A stretch of 64,000 nucleotides of DNA from Lichina pygmaea (Eukaryota > Ascomycota > Lichinomycetes > Lichinales > Lichinaceae). Positions 19,329 to 30,349 of this stretch are shown here, in pieces. The stretch's first letter is position 1, and each line of letters opens with the position of its first letter. The DNA is taken from contig OY730173.1 in NCBI GenBank assembly GCA_963422465.1, forward strand, positions 3,534,001-3,598,000, in the 5' to 3' direction. A program made the position numbers and the translations under genes. The notes beneath the pieces are model-generated. The model ran no database searches, was not told the origin of the DNA, and saw only the letters and a list, made by a program, of their open reading frames with translations.

Positions 19329-19650
19329 GCTTGGCTTCTTGTTTGTCCAGCCGCTTGTTGATATTCTCCAGCTCCTGGAAGATTCTGTTGGTGAGGCCAG
19401 TGGAGCTAGACTGGGCTTCTGTAGGGAAGGAGTTCTTTTTGATATTTTCCCAGCTTTTCAGAATAGATTCTGGGACTGGTTGAGTTTTGATCCAGGAGTC
19501 TACTAGTTTGTAGTCACTCTGGGGAGCTGGTTGGGGGGTAGGAGAGCTGGACTGGGTGCTAGCCAGACTGGGAGCTGGTTGGGAGAGTATAGCTGGTGTA
19601 GCTCTGGTGTTACTTTCTGAAAAGGTGGGTTTTTTCTTCTTGGGAGCCAT
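19329..19650 (-). pseudogene. L1c ORF1, N-terminal part
   Basis: MAPKKKKPTFSES at 19650 marks the true start by homology with L1a (MPVKKKKPD) and L2a (MSKKKPEKE). It continues through IFQELENINKRLDKQEAKPS, where A-2 interrupts. The N terminus is Ser/Pro/Gln-rich with a short coiled-coil-like segment before the break. Confidence 0.85.
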
Positions 19651-21822
19651 GTTAGAGATTGTTTGGCACTGGTTGGGTGTTTCCTGTCTGCAGAGTACTG
19701 CCAGAAAGAAGAGTCACCTGGTTTCCCAGCAGTAATAATCTAGTCCTGGGACCAATCCCCAAGACTAGACTTTCCTGGGCAGCTTTTTCCAACTAAGCTC
19801 TGGGCAAAGCTAGAAGTATTAACCTAGACTAGGGACCAGACCCCCTATCTAGACTTTCCTTGAGCCAAAGACTCTGCTAGCTCCAGAGTCAGTCAGACTC
19901 TAACTATTCCTCTTATCCTGAGACTCTCTCTCTGGTTGTGGGTAGATTGCTGGTTGTTGAAGAAGATCGTGGATTCAAGATCACAACTTTTGACAAACAG
20001 GTGTGATTCTCAAAGGTGATGGGTTTTCACCTTAAGGTTTGGGTGGTTTCAGAGAGGAACTCGGCTGTTTTCCAGAACATATGACAAATTGCGGCGTTTG
20101 TCAAAATTGATGGTCCTTGAAGAACGTGGTTCTGGGAAGAGTTTTTGTCATCTTGGAGATAGTTGACATACAATCTCAGGTAGCGTTCAAGCTCCTGATT
20201 CTCTTGTTCTGTCTGACTATCTATCTCTGGGTGGTGTCCTGAGGATAGTCATAACATGATGTCAAGATGGGCACAGAGTACTTTCCAGAATGAGCTGACA
20301 AACTGACCTTCTCTGTCTGAGACAATACTCCTGGGCAAGCCATGGGTACGGACAACAAACTGGATGAACATCTGGACAAGATGCGAGGTTGTCATCTCAG
20401 CACATGGCACAAAGTGGTGTTCTTTGGTGAGACAGTCAGTGATGACCCAGATGTGCTTGGCACCAGGGAAGCAGGCATCTCTTGACTTGGTCAAGTCAGT
20501 AATGAAATCTATAGCCAGATCCTGCCAACGTTGCTGAGGCATGGGAAGAGACAGCAGCTCTCCTTGGCGATCATGGGCAGGCTTTGCTTGAGAGCAGACA
20601 TGACAATTCCTGATGTACTGCTGTATGATGTTCACCATCTTTGGCCAATAGTACCAACAAGACAGGAGATTGTGGGTCTTGGCAATCCCAGTGTGGCCAG
20701 CCATTGCTTAGTCATGGGCTTCTTGGAACAGGTGTAGGTGTAGCTTATCGTTCTCAGGGATCCAGAGTCAGTTCTTGTAGAAGAGACAGTCATTTTCCAA
20801 GCTGCAGTCTGAGAGAGATACTTCTTGACTATGCCTGACACTATCCCTTAGCATCTGTGACACTGTTGCCACTGGATCACTTTCAGCAAGATTGTTATAG
20901 GCAGCTTGGATGACATCTGAAAGAGGTGCAGCATCAGGTTCAGTGTCAACTGGTACAGCTTCTGAACATCTCAGGATCTGGATGGGCTTGACTTGAACCT
21001 CTGAATGTGCAAGATTCTTGGGCTTGAGGACGACTTACTCCATGAAGTCTTGACAGGGATCACTGTCTGACAGGAGGTCTTGGGAACAATGAGTGAGGGT
21101 GTCAGCCTTGCACTGACTGCCTGGACAGTAGCTGATCTTGAAATTAAAGTGTGACAAGAACTCACTCCAACAGGCTTGACCATGTTCGGGTCGCAAACTC
21201 TTCCCAGTACCACTACGTTCAAGGACCATCACTTCTGATAATCACCGGACTTTGTCAGAAGTTCTGGAAACCAAGCGAGTATCTGTTGGGAACCACCAAA
21301 ACCTTAAGGTGAAAACCCATCACTTTGGGTAACCCAGCTTGTTTGTCAAAAGTTGTGATCTCTGAATCTTCGATCTTCAACTTCAACAACCAACAGACTA
21401 TCTATAACAAGGCAGAGAGTGGCCAGTGGGATTCTGAAAGACTGGGGACAGGCCCCAATTACCTAGGAACACTCAGTCTTGGGGTGTGGTCCCAGGATTG
21501 AGCAAGTACTCCCAGTCAGACAGATAACAGCTTGAACTTCTCTCAAGAGAAACATCTAGCATCAAGGAGATCAGGGCTCCCAGGATAAGAGAAATGGTTT
21601 AGAGCTTGCCTCTAGTGCTGGTAGAGTTGAAAAACTCTAGGAAAGCTCAGGCAGGGGGTGTGGTCTCCAGCTTGAGTTAATACAGCCAGATTTCCCTAGA
21701 GTCTAGTTGGAAAAGACTGCCCAGGAAAGTACAGTCTTGGGGAGTGGTCCCAGGATTGTGCAATTACTGCTAGGAACCAGGTGACCCTTTGTGAACAACC
21801 CACTGTGCAGGTTACCTACCCT

Positions 21823-23223
21823 ATGCCTGTCAAAAAGAAGAAACCGGACTCCTCCCAGAACACTACCAGAAAAACAACACCTTCTCCAACAATGCCAGCT
21901 CCCAGTTCTGCTGGTACTCAGCCTAGTTCTTCTACCCCCTATCCAGCTCTCCAGAATGACTACAACCTACTGGACTCATGGCTCAAGACTCAAGCTACCC
22001 CAGAATCTGTACTGAAAAGCTGGGAGAATATTAAGAAAAACTCTTGTACTAATGAAGCCCAGTCCACCAAAACCCAGTCTCTCCCCACTGGTCTGACCAA
22101 CAAGATTTTCCAGGAGCTGGAGAATATTAGCAAGCGGCTAGACAAGCAAGAATCTAAGCCATCATATGCCCAGGCTGTTCAGAAACATATCCCAGCTCAA
22201 ATCCCTCTAGCTCCAAGGATTCTGAAGGAAGTTCTTGTCCACCCTGGTAACCAGACACCTGATATGGCCAACAGGACTCACATCCAGCTTTTTCAAGCTC
22301 TCCAAGACAGACTCCCCAGTCCCTATAATAAACAAGTCAGAGCAGTGAGAAAACTTCCCTCAGGGGACATTCTTATTAACACTGAAACCCAAGAGACTAA
22401 GAGTTTTCTGGAGAAAGACTCTGCCTGGATATCAGCTATTTTTACCAAGGAAGCAACTATCCAACCCAAGAGATTCCCAGTGTTGATTCATGGAGTCAGA
22501 ACCACAGACATCCAGCCAGAAAACCTGGAAAAAACTCGCCAGACTATCCAGAACAGCAACCCATCCCTGAGCAAGCAAATCACTATTCTAAGAGCCTACT
22601 GGTCAAAGAAGGCTATAGCTCAAAAGAAACCAGTTACTTCACTCCACCTGGATCTGGCCACCCCGGAACAGGCCAATCTTCTAATTGAGAGTGGAGTAGT
22701 GCTGGGCCACAGATTGCATGAGGCAGAGCCTTTTCTGGCTAACACAGTGGTGGCACAATGCTTCAAGTGCTTTGGGTATGGACACCAAGCTCGCCTGTGC
22801 AGGAATCAAGCTGTATGTGGTGCCTGTGGAGGCCAGCATGAAAGAAGAACCTGCCAAATCCCTGAGCAACTACTAAAGCCAAAATGCAGCAACTGCAAAG
22901 GAGCTCACCCAGCCTGGGCTAGCACATGCCCAGTACGCCAAGAAGCAGTCAAGAAGGCAAGAGAGGCATGGATTTCCCGCCCAGGGAAGTATGAGATCTC
23001 CACTGCTACCACTGTCCCAGTCACACAGTCTCCAGTTACTTTCCCCTTCATACAGACTCTTCCAGGGGGAAAAAGACGGAAAACCACAGAGCCAACTAGA
23101 AGCTCAGAGAGACTCAGAGGAGGGTCTCCAGAAGTGCAAATTCTGTCTACAAGATCAACAAACACAGGGGGAAAGCAGTCAGTCAACCCCTTCAAGATCT
23201 TTGAAGATGAAATGTCTACATGA
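21823..23223 (+). CDS. L1a ORF1, gag-like RNA-binding protein
   Basis: 466 residues. I place the start at ATG 21823 (MPVKKKKPD). The upstream GTG at 21781 is in frame, but homologues in L1c and L2a begin at the matching KKK-P motif. The N terminus is Ser/Pro/Thr-rich, then IFQELENISKRLDKQ (short coiled-coil-like), a central domain with KLPSGDILINT and FPVLIHGVRT, and three knuckles from residue ~313: CFKCFGYGHQARLC, CGACGGQHERRTC, CSNCKGAHPAWASTC. The C-terminal tail is basic and Ser-rich. By family it binds LINE RNA to form the transposition particle. The stop codon overlaps the ORF2 start (ATGA), suggesting coupled termination-reinitiation. Confidence 0.93.
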   Translation: MPVKKKKPDSSQNTTRKTTPSPTMPAPSSAGTQPSSSTPYPALQNDYNLLDSWLKTQATPESVLKSWENIKKNSCTNEAQSTKTQSLPTGLTNKIFQELENISKRLDKQESKPSYAQAVQKHIPAQIPLAPRILKEVLVHPGNQTPDMANRTHIQLFQALQDRLPSPYNKQVRAVRKLPSGDILINTETQETKSFLEKDSAWISAIFTKEATIQPKRFPVLIHGVRTTDIQPENLEKTRQTIQNSNPSLSKQITILRAYWSKKAIAQKKPVTSLHLDLATPEQANLLIESGVVLGHRLHEAEPFLANTVVAQCFKCFGYGHQARLCRNQAVCGACGGQHERRTCQIPEQLLKPKCSNCKGAHPAWASTCPVRQEAVKKAREAWISRPGKYEISTATTVPVTQSPVTFPFIQTLPGGKRRKTTEPTRSSERLRGGSPEVQILSTRSTNTGGKQSVNPFKIFEDEMST

Positions 23224-26200
23224 AGAATACAAAGTTCACACTTCTTCAATACAATGTGCAGAAAAGCCAATCAGTCCAAGAGCTACTTCTAGCAACCCCA
23301 ACTCTTCAAGAAGTAGATATTATTGCACTTCAAGAACCCTGGAAGAATCCTCACCTTCAAACCAGCACCTCAACTGTTTTTTCTTCTTTTCTTCCTTTAT
23401 ATTCTCCAGAGATTGGTAGAACTCTTTTTCTTATTAACAAAAACCTGAATCTGTCATCTCTCCACCCTACTTTCTGGAGTAAAGACTTTGTTTCTCTTGA
23501 AATTCATCTGGAAAACACCTCTACTTCTCTGTGGGTGCATAATCTATACTTCACTCCCTCAAGTCAAGAGAACTACCTACAAGCATCAGAAGCTCTTCTC
23601 TGTCTACTCCAAAATGCTTTACAAGCAAAAGGGCAGCATATTCTTCTTACAGACTCAAATCTTCACCACCCTGACTGGTCAAAGAAAAGAAGACTATATT
23701 CTGACACTGCACACAAGTTCCAAACTCTAATGAAAAACTCAAATCTGGAGTTAGCTATTGCACCTTTTACACCCACAAGAGCTAGATCTCTTTCCCACAA
23801 ACCCTGTTCACCTATTGATCTTTCCTTTATATCTTCTTCTCTTTCTAACTCTCTAATCTTTTCTAAAATTGCTTTGCAGTTCTTTCATGGGTCTGACCAC
23901 AGACCTGTGCTAACTAGCCTGGACCTGGACTCACCAAGAAAAACCTGGAAGCCAGAAAGGAACTGGAAAACACTGGACACAAACCTGGCAAAACAAGAGT
24001 GTAATAATTTGCAGCTGCCCTTCCACTTTCAAGATAAACATGAAGTGGATGAGTACTTGGAATATCTTAACCACTTTCTCCAAGAAATAGCAGACAGATG
24101 CACAGAACTCCAGAAGCAATCTAGCCACTCAGTCCCCTGGTGGAACCAAGAGATCCAAACTAAAGTTAAGCAGGAAAGAAGAATAAGAAGACAAGTGCTC
24201 AGAGGACAGGCAAGCCAAGAAGAGCTAGAAGAAGCAACTAAGCTCAAGAAGAAAGCTGTCAGAGAAGGCAAACAGAACACCTTCAGAAAACAAGTTCATG
24301 AGCTAGCCAGTTCCTCAAAATTCTGGAAGCTTGCAAAGTGGGGAAAATCAAAAGCTAACAAGACCCCTGATCTTCCTCTGGTCCCTGATCTGGAGACTCA
24401 AGAAGGACTAGCCAAAAGCTTTGAGGAGAAGACAAAATCTTTCTCAGCTCAATTCTTTCCAGAAGCACGTGTTCCAGAACCAAGTACAGAAAGTCACCAG
24501 AGTACCCCAGAGATCCAGCTTTCTCAGGAGGTTACCACTGAAGAAGTGGAGCAAATTCTGAACAAGAAGAAACCTTTTACAGCAGGAGGAAAAGACAAGC
24601 TGCCAAATGGATTTCTGAAAGCTCTGGGTCCCAAGTTCTGCCAAGCTATAGCTGTTCTCACATCAACATGCTGGAGACTGGAATACTTTCCAGAGAAATT
24701 CAAGAATGCAAAAACAGTCTGTCTAAGAAAACCTGGCAAGGGAATCTATAACCAAGCTAAAGCCTGGCACCCTATAGCTCTGCTAAACACAACTGGCAAG
24801 CTGATGGAAGCTATTACAGCAGCCAGACTAAGCAAGGTAGCAGAAGAGGCTAAACTCTTGCCAGAAATCCAGATGGGGTTCAGGAAAGGCAGATCAACTG
24901 AATCAGCACTTTTCCTTCTAACTTCCCAAGTGGAAAAAGTCTGGAAAGAAGGCATGGTTGCATCTCTACTTTCTCTGGACATCTCAGGAGCATATGACAG
25001 AGTTCTTCCAGAGATTCTTCAAAAGATTCTGGAGAGAAAAGGAATCCCTCTCTGGCTAACTTCTTGGATCTTCTCTTTCTGTACCAGACGTACCACCACT
25101 CTAGTTTTTGATGACTCTGAGTCCTCTTCTATTCCTATTCACTGTGGAGTTCCCCAAGGTTCCCCTTTGTCTCCTATTCTTTTTCTATTCTATATTTCTG
25201 AACTTCATGAGACTGTACATTCTCCTACTACTGGTGTTTCTGCTCTGGGATTTGCAGATGATACAAATCTGCTTGCATTTGGACACTCTCTTAAAAGCAA
25301 CCTTCTGAAGTTGAAGAATACACATCTTAAATGTCTATCTTGGGCTGCAAGACATGGAATGGTCTTCTCTCCTGAGAAATATGAAATACTTCATTTTTCC
25401 AGAAGAAGATCAGACAATCTGCAGCTCAAGCTTAGACTTGGGAATGTGATTCTAAAACCAAAAGAAGAAGTGCGAGTATTGGGAGTGTACCTGGATGCCA
25501 AACTCCACTGGCACAAACACCAGAGAATTATTCTTCAAAAAGCACAAAAAGCACTATCTTCTCTTTCTAGAACCTCTTACTCCACCTGGGGCTTTCCAGT
25601 TCTCACAGCACGCCTTGTGTACACTGCAATACTCAGATCTGTACTGAGCTATGCAGTGGGAATTTGGTTCAACCCACTCAGAAAATCCTCTAATATTTCC
25701 TCTCTTATCATATTCCAAAACAAATGTCTGAGACTTATTGGGGGTGCTTTCAAAGCCACTCCTTCTTTTCTATTAGAGAGTGAGCTTTTTCTTTTACCTC
25801 TAGATCTCTATTTTAAATTTCGCACAGCTTGTTTTCTATCTTCTATCCAAACCTCCTCTCTGAAAGACTTTCTTGACAGTACCTTTTCTACTATTTCTTC
25901 CTATGCTTCTTCACTGAGGAAACCTTTAAAGAAATCCTCAACTATCTCTCCTAATTGGAAGTTCACTTGGTTAAGTCAAATAACTACTAACCAGGCTAGT
26001 TCAAAGAAAGAACTACAAATACTCTTTACTAAAGAGTGGGAAAACCAATGGGAGGAGAAGAAAAGAAAAGGCTATGCTGGATGGCAGGTGTTTTGCCAAA
26101 AACCTCACTACAACAACCTAAAGCTCTACAAAGAGCTACAGAAAGCTGAGGCAAGTCTACTACTGCAAACCAGAACTGGGAGAATTGGTCTAGCAAGTTT

Positions 26201-26462
26201 TCTTTTCAGAGCTGGAGTCCCTGACTTTCCTACCCCCCTATGCATGTGTGGTCAAGCAGAAGAGACAGTAAAGCATATCACCTCTTCATGCTCTCTCTAC
26301 TCAAGTCAAAGACAACATGCTCTCTTTAACCCCCAAGATTTCACTACTATTATTTCAAACCCAGAGCTTCTACAGAAGTTTCTGTACTGGTTTATGTCTT
26401 TGAAAAGACTAAACCAATTTAATCTGGCTTTCAAACTTCACTATTCACACTCCAACATCTAG
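23220..26462 (+). CDS. L1a ORF2, endonuclease-reverse transcriptase
   Basis: 1080 residues, uninterrupted. An EEP endonuclease spans residues ~1-230 (LLQYNVQKSQ near 8, ALQEPWKNP near 35, LLTDSNLHHPDW near 145, catalytic-type S225-D226-H227). The linker is Lys/Glu-rich. RT is about 430-720: QMGFRKGRSTES, motif A SLDISGAYD with D587, motif B GVPQGSPLSP, motif C F678-A-D680-D681. A thumb/C-terminal region ends with a C1008-x-C1010-x8-H1019-x4-C1024 knuckle. No RNase H motif is seen after the RT. It would nick target DNA and prime reverse transcription at the site. All catalytic motifs I can check are present, so it may be active. Confidence 0.95.
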   Translation: MKNTKFTLLQYNVQKSQSVQELLLATPTLQEVDIIALQEPWKNPHLQTSTSTVFSSFLPLYSPEIGRTLFLINKNLNLSSLHPTFWSKDFVSLEIHLENTSTSLWVHNLYFTPSSQENYLQASEALLCLLQNALQAKGQHILLTDSNLHHPDWSKKRRLYSDTAHKFQTLMKNSNLELAIAPFTPTRARSLSHKPCSPIDLSFISSSLSNSLIFSKIALQFFHGSDHRPVLTSLDLDSPRKTWKPERNWKTLDTNLAKQECNNLQLPFHFQDKHEVDEYLEYLNHFLQEIADRCTELQKQSSHSVPWWNQEIQTKVKQERRIRRQVLRGQASQEELEEATKLKKKAVREGKQNTFRKQVHELASSSKFWKLAKWGKSKANKTPDLPLVPDLETQEGLAKSFEEKTKSFSAQFFPEARVPEPSTESHQSTPEIQLSQEVTTEEVEQILNKKKPFTAGGKDKLPNGFLKALGPKFCQAIAVLTSTCWRLEYFPEKFKNAKTVCLRKPGKGIYNQAKAWHPIALLNTTGKLMEAITAARLSKVAEEAKLLPEIQMGFRKGRSTESALFLLTSQVEKVWKEGMVASLLSLDISGAYDRVLPEILQKILERKGIPLWLTSWIFSFCTRRTTTLVFDDSESSSIPIHCGVPQGSPLSPILFLFYISELHETVHSPTTGVSALGFADDTNLLAFGHSLKSNLLKLKNTHLKCLSWAARHGMVFSPEKYEILHFSRRRSDNLQLKLRLGNVILKPKEEVRVLGVYLDAKLHWHKHQRIILQKAQKALSSLSRTSYSTWGFPVLTARLVYTAILRSVLSYAVGIWFNPLRKSSNISSLIIFQNKCLRLIGGAFKATPSFLLESELFLLPLDLYFKFRTACFLSSIQTSSLKDFLDSTFSTISSYASSLRKPLKKSSTISPNWKFTWLSQITTNQASSKKELQILFTKEWENQWEEKKRKGYAGWQVFCQKPHYNNLKLYKELQKAEASLLLQTRTGRIGLASFLFRAGVPDFPTPLCMCGQAEETVKHITSSCSLYSSQRQHALFNPQDFTTIISNPELLQKFLYWFMSLKRLNQFNLAFKLHYSHSNI

Positions 26463-27581
26463 AAGCTTTTCCTACCAGACACTACAAGATTTCCTTTTGC
26501 TACACTTTCTAGTCACCTCCCTGTCTTCAGTTTTTATTCCTTTAAAGGTTTTCTGAAGAAGTTCACTATTAGCTGGAAGATCTGCATGGCTGTAAAGCTA
26601 CAAACAGTGTAAGAATCAAATCAAATCAAAAAAACAGGCTTGACAGTGGGAAAAACACTTTGACAACATGAAGTACTCCAAGTTCTTGTGATCAGAGATC
26701 ACCTTGACAGGTTCTGGAGATCCTTCAAGCTCTGCTCACCATTCTTCAAAGACATGGACAATTGCCAGCAACTCTTTGTTGTAGATCTTGTAGTTGCATT
26801 CTGCCAGCAGGTGGTGGCGTGACAAGAAAGCAACAGGGTGTAGAACTCCTTCATGATCTGGCTGTGACAGGACAGCACCAGAGACATAGTCAGAAGTGTC
26901 AGTCTCAACAACACACTCCTTCTCCAGATCAAAGTGCTGCAGGATGAGTGCAGTACTGAATACCTTCTTGATGCTTTCAAACAAGCGCTGCTCTGGGGTT
27001 TCCCACTTGAAGGCAACATTCTTCTTGGTCGGAGCTGTGAGTGGGGATGCAAGCTTGGCAAAGTTTTTGATGAACTGGCAGTAGAAGTTTGCAAAGGCAA
27101 TAAAGCTCTGCACTTCCTTGAGACTGGCAGGAGGATTCCACTCCTTGATAGTGTCAGTCTTGGCTGGGTCCATGCTCACAGATCTGGGTTGGCCATCTTC
27201 AGTGGCAGACTGAATGATGAGACCAAGGTACTTGACTTGATGCACTTCAAAGTCACACTTGGAGATGTCAACTTGTAGGCTTACATCTCGTAGTCGACTG
27301 AGAACAAGCTTGACATGTATCTGGTGTTCCTTGAGTGTCTGACTGTAGACAAGGATGTTATCCACATAGGTAGTGCCAAAGACGTCAAGGATGTCAGGTC
27401 CCAAAACATCATTGATGTAGTTCTGGAATGTGCTTGGAGTATTGGCAAGACCAAAGGGCATGACAAGGTATTCGTAGAGGCCTGAGCGTGTGCGGAACAC
27501 AGTTTTCCATTCTTCAACTTCCTTCATCCAGATACAGTTGAAGACACCAACAATGTCAAGCTTGGTGTACCACACAGCTCT

Positions 27582-28017
27582 GGGGCGGCATGGTGTAGTG
27601 GGAAGCTGGTGAGAGTTTCCCACTACGTGGCACCCATGACCCAGAACTAGTGGTGTCAGGCCTGGAGAACCTGACTAAACTAGTTGTCAGTTCGAATCTG
27701 ACCCACCCCACATTCTGCCACAAAAACCCCTGAGATTCATAGAACTTGTCTAAGATGTACTCCTCGCAAGATGTATGAAAACCCCCAAGAAATAGCTCAC
27801 CCAATATCTGTCAAGATCCACAAAACCCTCATTACTGTGGTTTTCCTATTTCCCCTACAGGGTTTGGGGTTTTCCCACAGTACGTACACTACAAACCACA
27901 GGGTGTACAGTAAATACGTGAGGTCCCCGAGTCAAGTCTACCAGAGACAAAAATCCTTCAAGAAGTTCTGCATGGCTTAACAGCCAAATCAGTGTAAGAA
28001 TCAAATCAAAATCAAAA
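27582..28017 (+). mobile_element. SINE-2
   Basis: 436 bp in RT of C/D-1. Duplication ACCACACAGCT at 27569-27579 and 28018-28028 (13 bp if one mismatch is allowed). Same tRNA-like head and LINE-type tail as SINE-1, tail hairpin GGCT-TAAC-AGCC. Confidence 0.92.
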
Positions 28018-30067
28018 ACCACACAGCTTTGCAAAGCTGGTCCAACATCTCCTGGATCAGTGGCAGGGGGTAACAGTTCTTGATGGTGATAGTGTTGAGT
28101 GCTCTGAAGTCTACACAGAAACATAATCCACCTCCTGGCTTCTTGACAAAAAGGACTGGTGCAGCAGCAGGTGATGAAGATGCTTGAATGAAGCCCTTGT
28201 TCAGGTTCTCTGTCAGGTACTTCTTGAGAACTTCGAGTTCTTCTCTGCTCATACTGCACAGAGGTCCAGAGGGTGCCTGGGTTCCTGGTTCCATCTTGAT
28301 CTTGTGGTCAACTCCTGGGCGTAGAGGAGGAAGCTTGTCAGTGTCATCCTTGCTGAAGACATCCAGGAACTTGTGGTACTGAGCAGGGAGAAGTGTGGCA
28401 GGATCCACACACTTCTTTGGCTTCAACACCTGCTCAATGTCTCTCAGAGAAACACTGAACACCTGGTGATCTGGCTTGGCAGCAAGGAGAGAAAATGCGG
28501 CAGTATTGATGGGGATTGGCATGGCAGAAAGAGGCTTGGGATCCTGAGGCTTTCCAGCAGACATCTTGGCTTCAAGATCCAAAGAGATTGGATAGCCATT
28601 GTTTGACTTGAGGCATGCTGATCGGCAGTGATCTGACTTGAACATGATTAAGGTGTTTGTCCAATCAATGTGTGGCCTGTGCTTCTGGAGCCATGGCATC
28701 CCCAGAATCACATCATAGTGAAGACCAGGAGACACAAAGAGAGAGACTTCCTCCTGGTGCATGCCATGTGCTGTGGTCATGATTATCTTGGCGAGATGTG
28801 TGGTTTGTGACATCTTGCCATTGAACAATCATAATGTGTGTGGGTAGGGGAGAGGTTCTTGGTGAAGAGATTGCGCAAAGGAAGCACCAATGCAGCCAAA
28901 TACTGAACAGCCAGAGTCAATAAGAGTATTGCACTTGAATTTCCCATCTAGGATACAAGGAAGAAACAAGCACTTGCTGTCTAATTGCTGGTCTGGAGAC
29001 AGATAGCCAACATGGAGATTCTTTTCATGTCCTTGGGCGTGACAATGACCAAGGACTACTTGTTTTCTGACTCTGGAGTAGTCTCAACAGTGGCAGACTT
29101 GGTGGTGGTTGTGGTGGCAACAACAGGCATGCTTTTCACTGGAAAGAAGGTTGAGACATGACCTTGGTTCCCACAGTAGAAGCAGAGGCCTTTGCTTTGG
29201 TGACATTCTCACTCTTCTGGCGTCAGCTTAGAGCAGCTGAGATCCATGGTAGGACTTGGTGGCTGTGGCGTGAAGACTGGCTTGATGAACCCTGGACACA
29301 GAACTGAAGCTCCTGACCGTGGAACTGAGGCTTGGGTGGGAGGTGCTTGACGTGGATGGTGAGAGTTGGCAGAAGTGGCACGCAACTGGTTGTCCTGCAG
29401 CTGGCATTCCTCAACAAGCTTTTGATAGCTGATGTCCTTGAGGTTGATGCTGACAAGCTGCTTGGCAAGCTCTTCAGAGACAGTGCATCAAAGATGGCAC
29501 TTCAAGGCCTTGTCGTTGAAGCCTGTGCGTGGAGCATACTGATTGAACTCTGTGAAGAACTCGGCAAAGGAATGGTTGGCCTGACGCAAGGCGATAAGCT
29601 TCCTCTGAGCTAGGAACTCTGGGTCTAGGTCAGAGAAGGTGTTCCGGAGATCTTGGACAATGTTGTGCCAGTCAATCTACTGGCCAGTCGTGATCTTAGC
29701 TGAGATGTAGGACTGCGCAGTGCCAGTTGTGCGTGAAAAGATGTACGCAATCCACGATGTTTCTGTAGGGTACTGGTCAGTGTTGAGTGTCATCTTGAGT
29801 GACAGTGATGTGATGAAGCTCTCAAGCTTCTCATGCGTGATTTCCGTGTTTCCACCATCGCCACTGAAGATCTCTGGGTCAGCAGTGTGTTCAGACTTGG
29901 ACTTGGGAGTGGTGTTGGTAGCTTGAATTCACATGAACTCTGCAAACATGTTGTGAAGGAACTTGTCATTTCCAGCAACTGGCATAGCTTGGTCTGGTTG
30001 TTGAGACATGACAAGAACGTGAACATGGCTTGGTGAAGTGTGTTATGGTTGGGTAGGTCTTTTGTAG

Positions 30068-30341
30068 TGTGACAAGGCAATGGCAGAGCAGAACTCAAGT
30101 CTAACTGATCCAGTAACCTTGACCTGACTTGGCTTGAGACTTGAGACTTGGATTGATGTACAAGACGAAAGACTAGGAAGGAAGAAAAAGAGAAAAGAAG
30201 AGAAGAAGCTGGGGAAGCAGGAGAAGTTCTTATAGGCAGGGGATCAGGCAACAGCAGAGCAAACAGGCAACAGTCCAGATGGAACTTCCCGGCAAGGTGC
30301 GTGACTTGTGCCAGATATGCAACTGGGCCAGAACTGTGACA
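30068..30341 (-). repeat. 5' LTR of C/D-1 (family D LTR)
   Basis: 274 bp, same length as 44022-44295. It has a CTATAAG box (30229-30234) and, 2 bp outside the LTR in the element, ACAAAAGAC (plus strand 30057-30065), which is 8/9 complementary to GTCTTTCGT inside the LTR (30165-30173). The same 2-bp offset is seen in families A and B. Confidence 0.85.
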
Positions 30342-30349
30342 GGAACATT

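Larger units (their letters stand above)
8690..20146 (-). mobile_element. LINE L1c, full 5' end, 3' end lost, split by element A-2
   Basis: The 5' end is at 20146 (AAAAACTCTTCCCAG start, as in other copies), where it interrupts the integrase of C/D-1. The 5' UTR is 19651-20146. ORF1 is split by A-2 (12861-19323) and ORF2 follows at 11794 downward. The copy ends at 8690, inside the C-terminal part of ORF2, joined directly to the A-rich tail of MINE-1, so its own tail is missing. It is older than L1a/L1b: the ORFs carry several nonsense codons and differ from L1a by roughly a tenth of residues. Confidence 0.88.
21181..26633 (+). mobile_element. LINE L1a, full-length and apparently intact
   Basis: 5.45 kb bounded by an 11-bp duplication ACAGGCTTGAC (21170-21180, 26634-26644) inside RNase H/integrase of C/D-1. 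A 14-base non-element filler separates the duplication from the usual 5' end (AAACTCTTCCCAG at ~21195). The 5' UTR runs to 21822, ORF1 is 21823-23223, ORF2 23220-26462, then a 3' UTR of 171 bp ending AAGAATCAAATCAAATCAAAAAA. Both frames are open. Tad/I-like by architecture: CCHC ORF1, EEP endonuclease, RT, terminal cysteine knuckle, no RNase H seen. Confidence 0.95.
20147..30341 (-). mobile_element. Family C/D chromovirus C/D-1, fossil, 5' LTR to integrase
   Basis: Minus-strand Ty3/gypsy element. Parts from the 5' end: D-type LTR 30068-30341, gag from about 30009 (knuckle CFYCGNQGHV near 29180), protease (DSGCS near 28915), RT (CFCVDFRALNTITIKN near 28100, YVDNILVYSQ near 27360), RNase H to 26645, and integrase 20147-21180 (HVCSQAKPAHDRQ, DFITDLTKS). 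It is split by L1a and SINE-2 and cut at 20147 by L1c, so its 3' end is missing. The D LTR is tied to this family because the same LTR borders a chromodomain end at 44295. Broken, around ten breaks. Confidence 0.85.

Noticed and set aside
21781-21822. Upstream GTG start for L1a ORF1 (and the equivalent in L1b)
   Set aside because: Homologous ORF1 proteins of L1c and L2a start at the KKK-P motif, matching ATG 21823, and GTG starts are not expected here.
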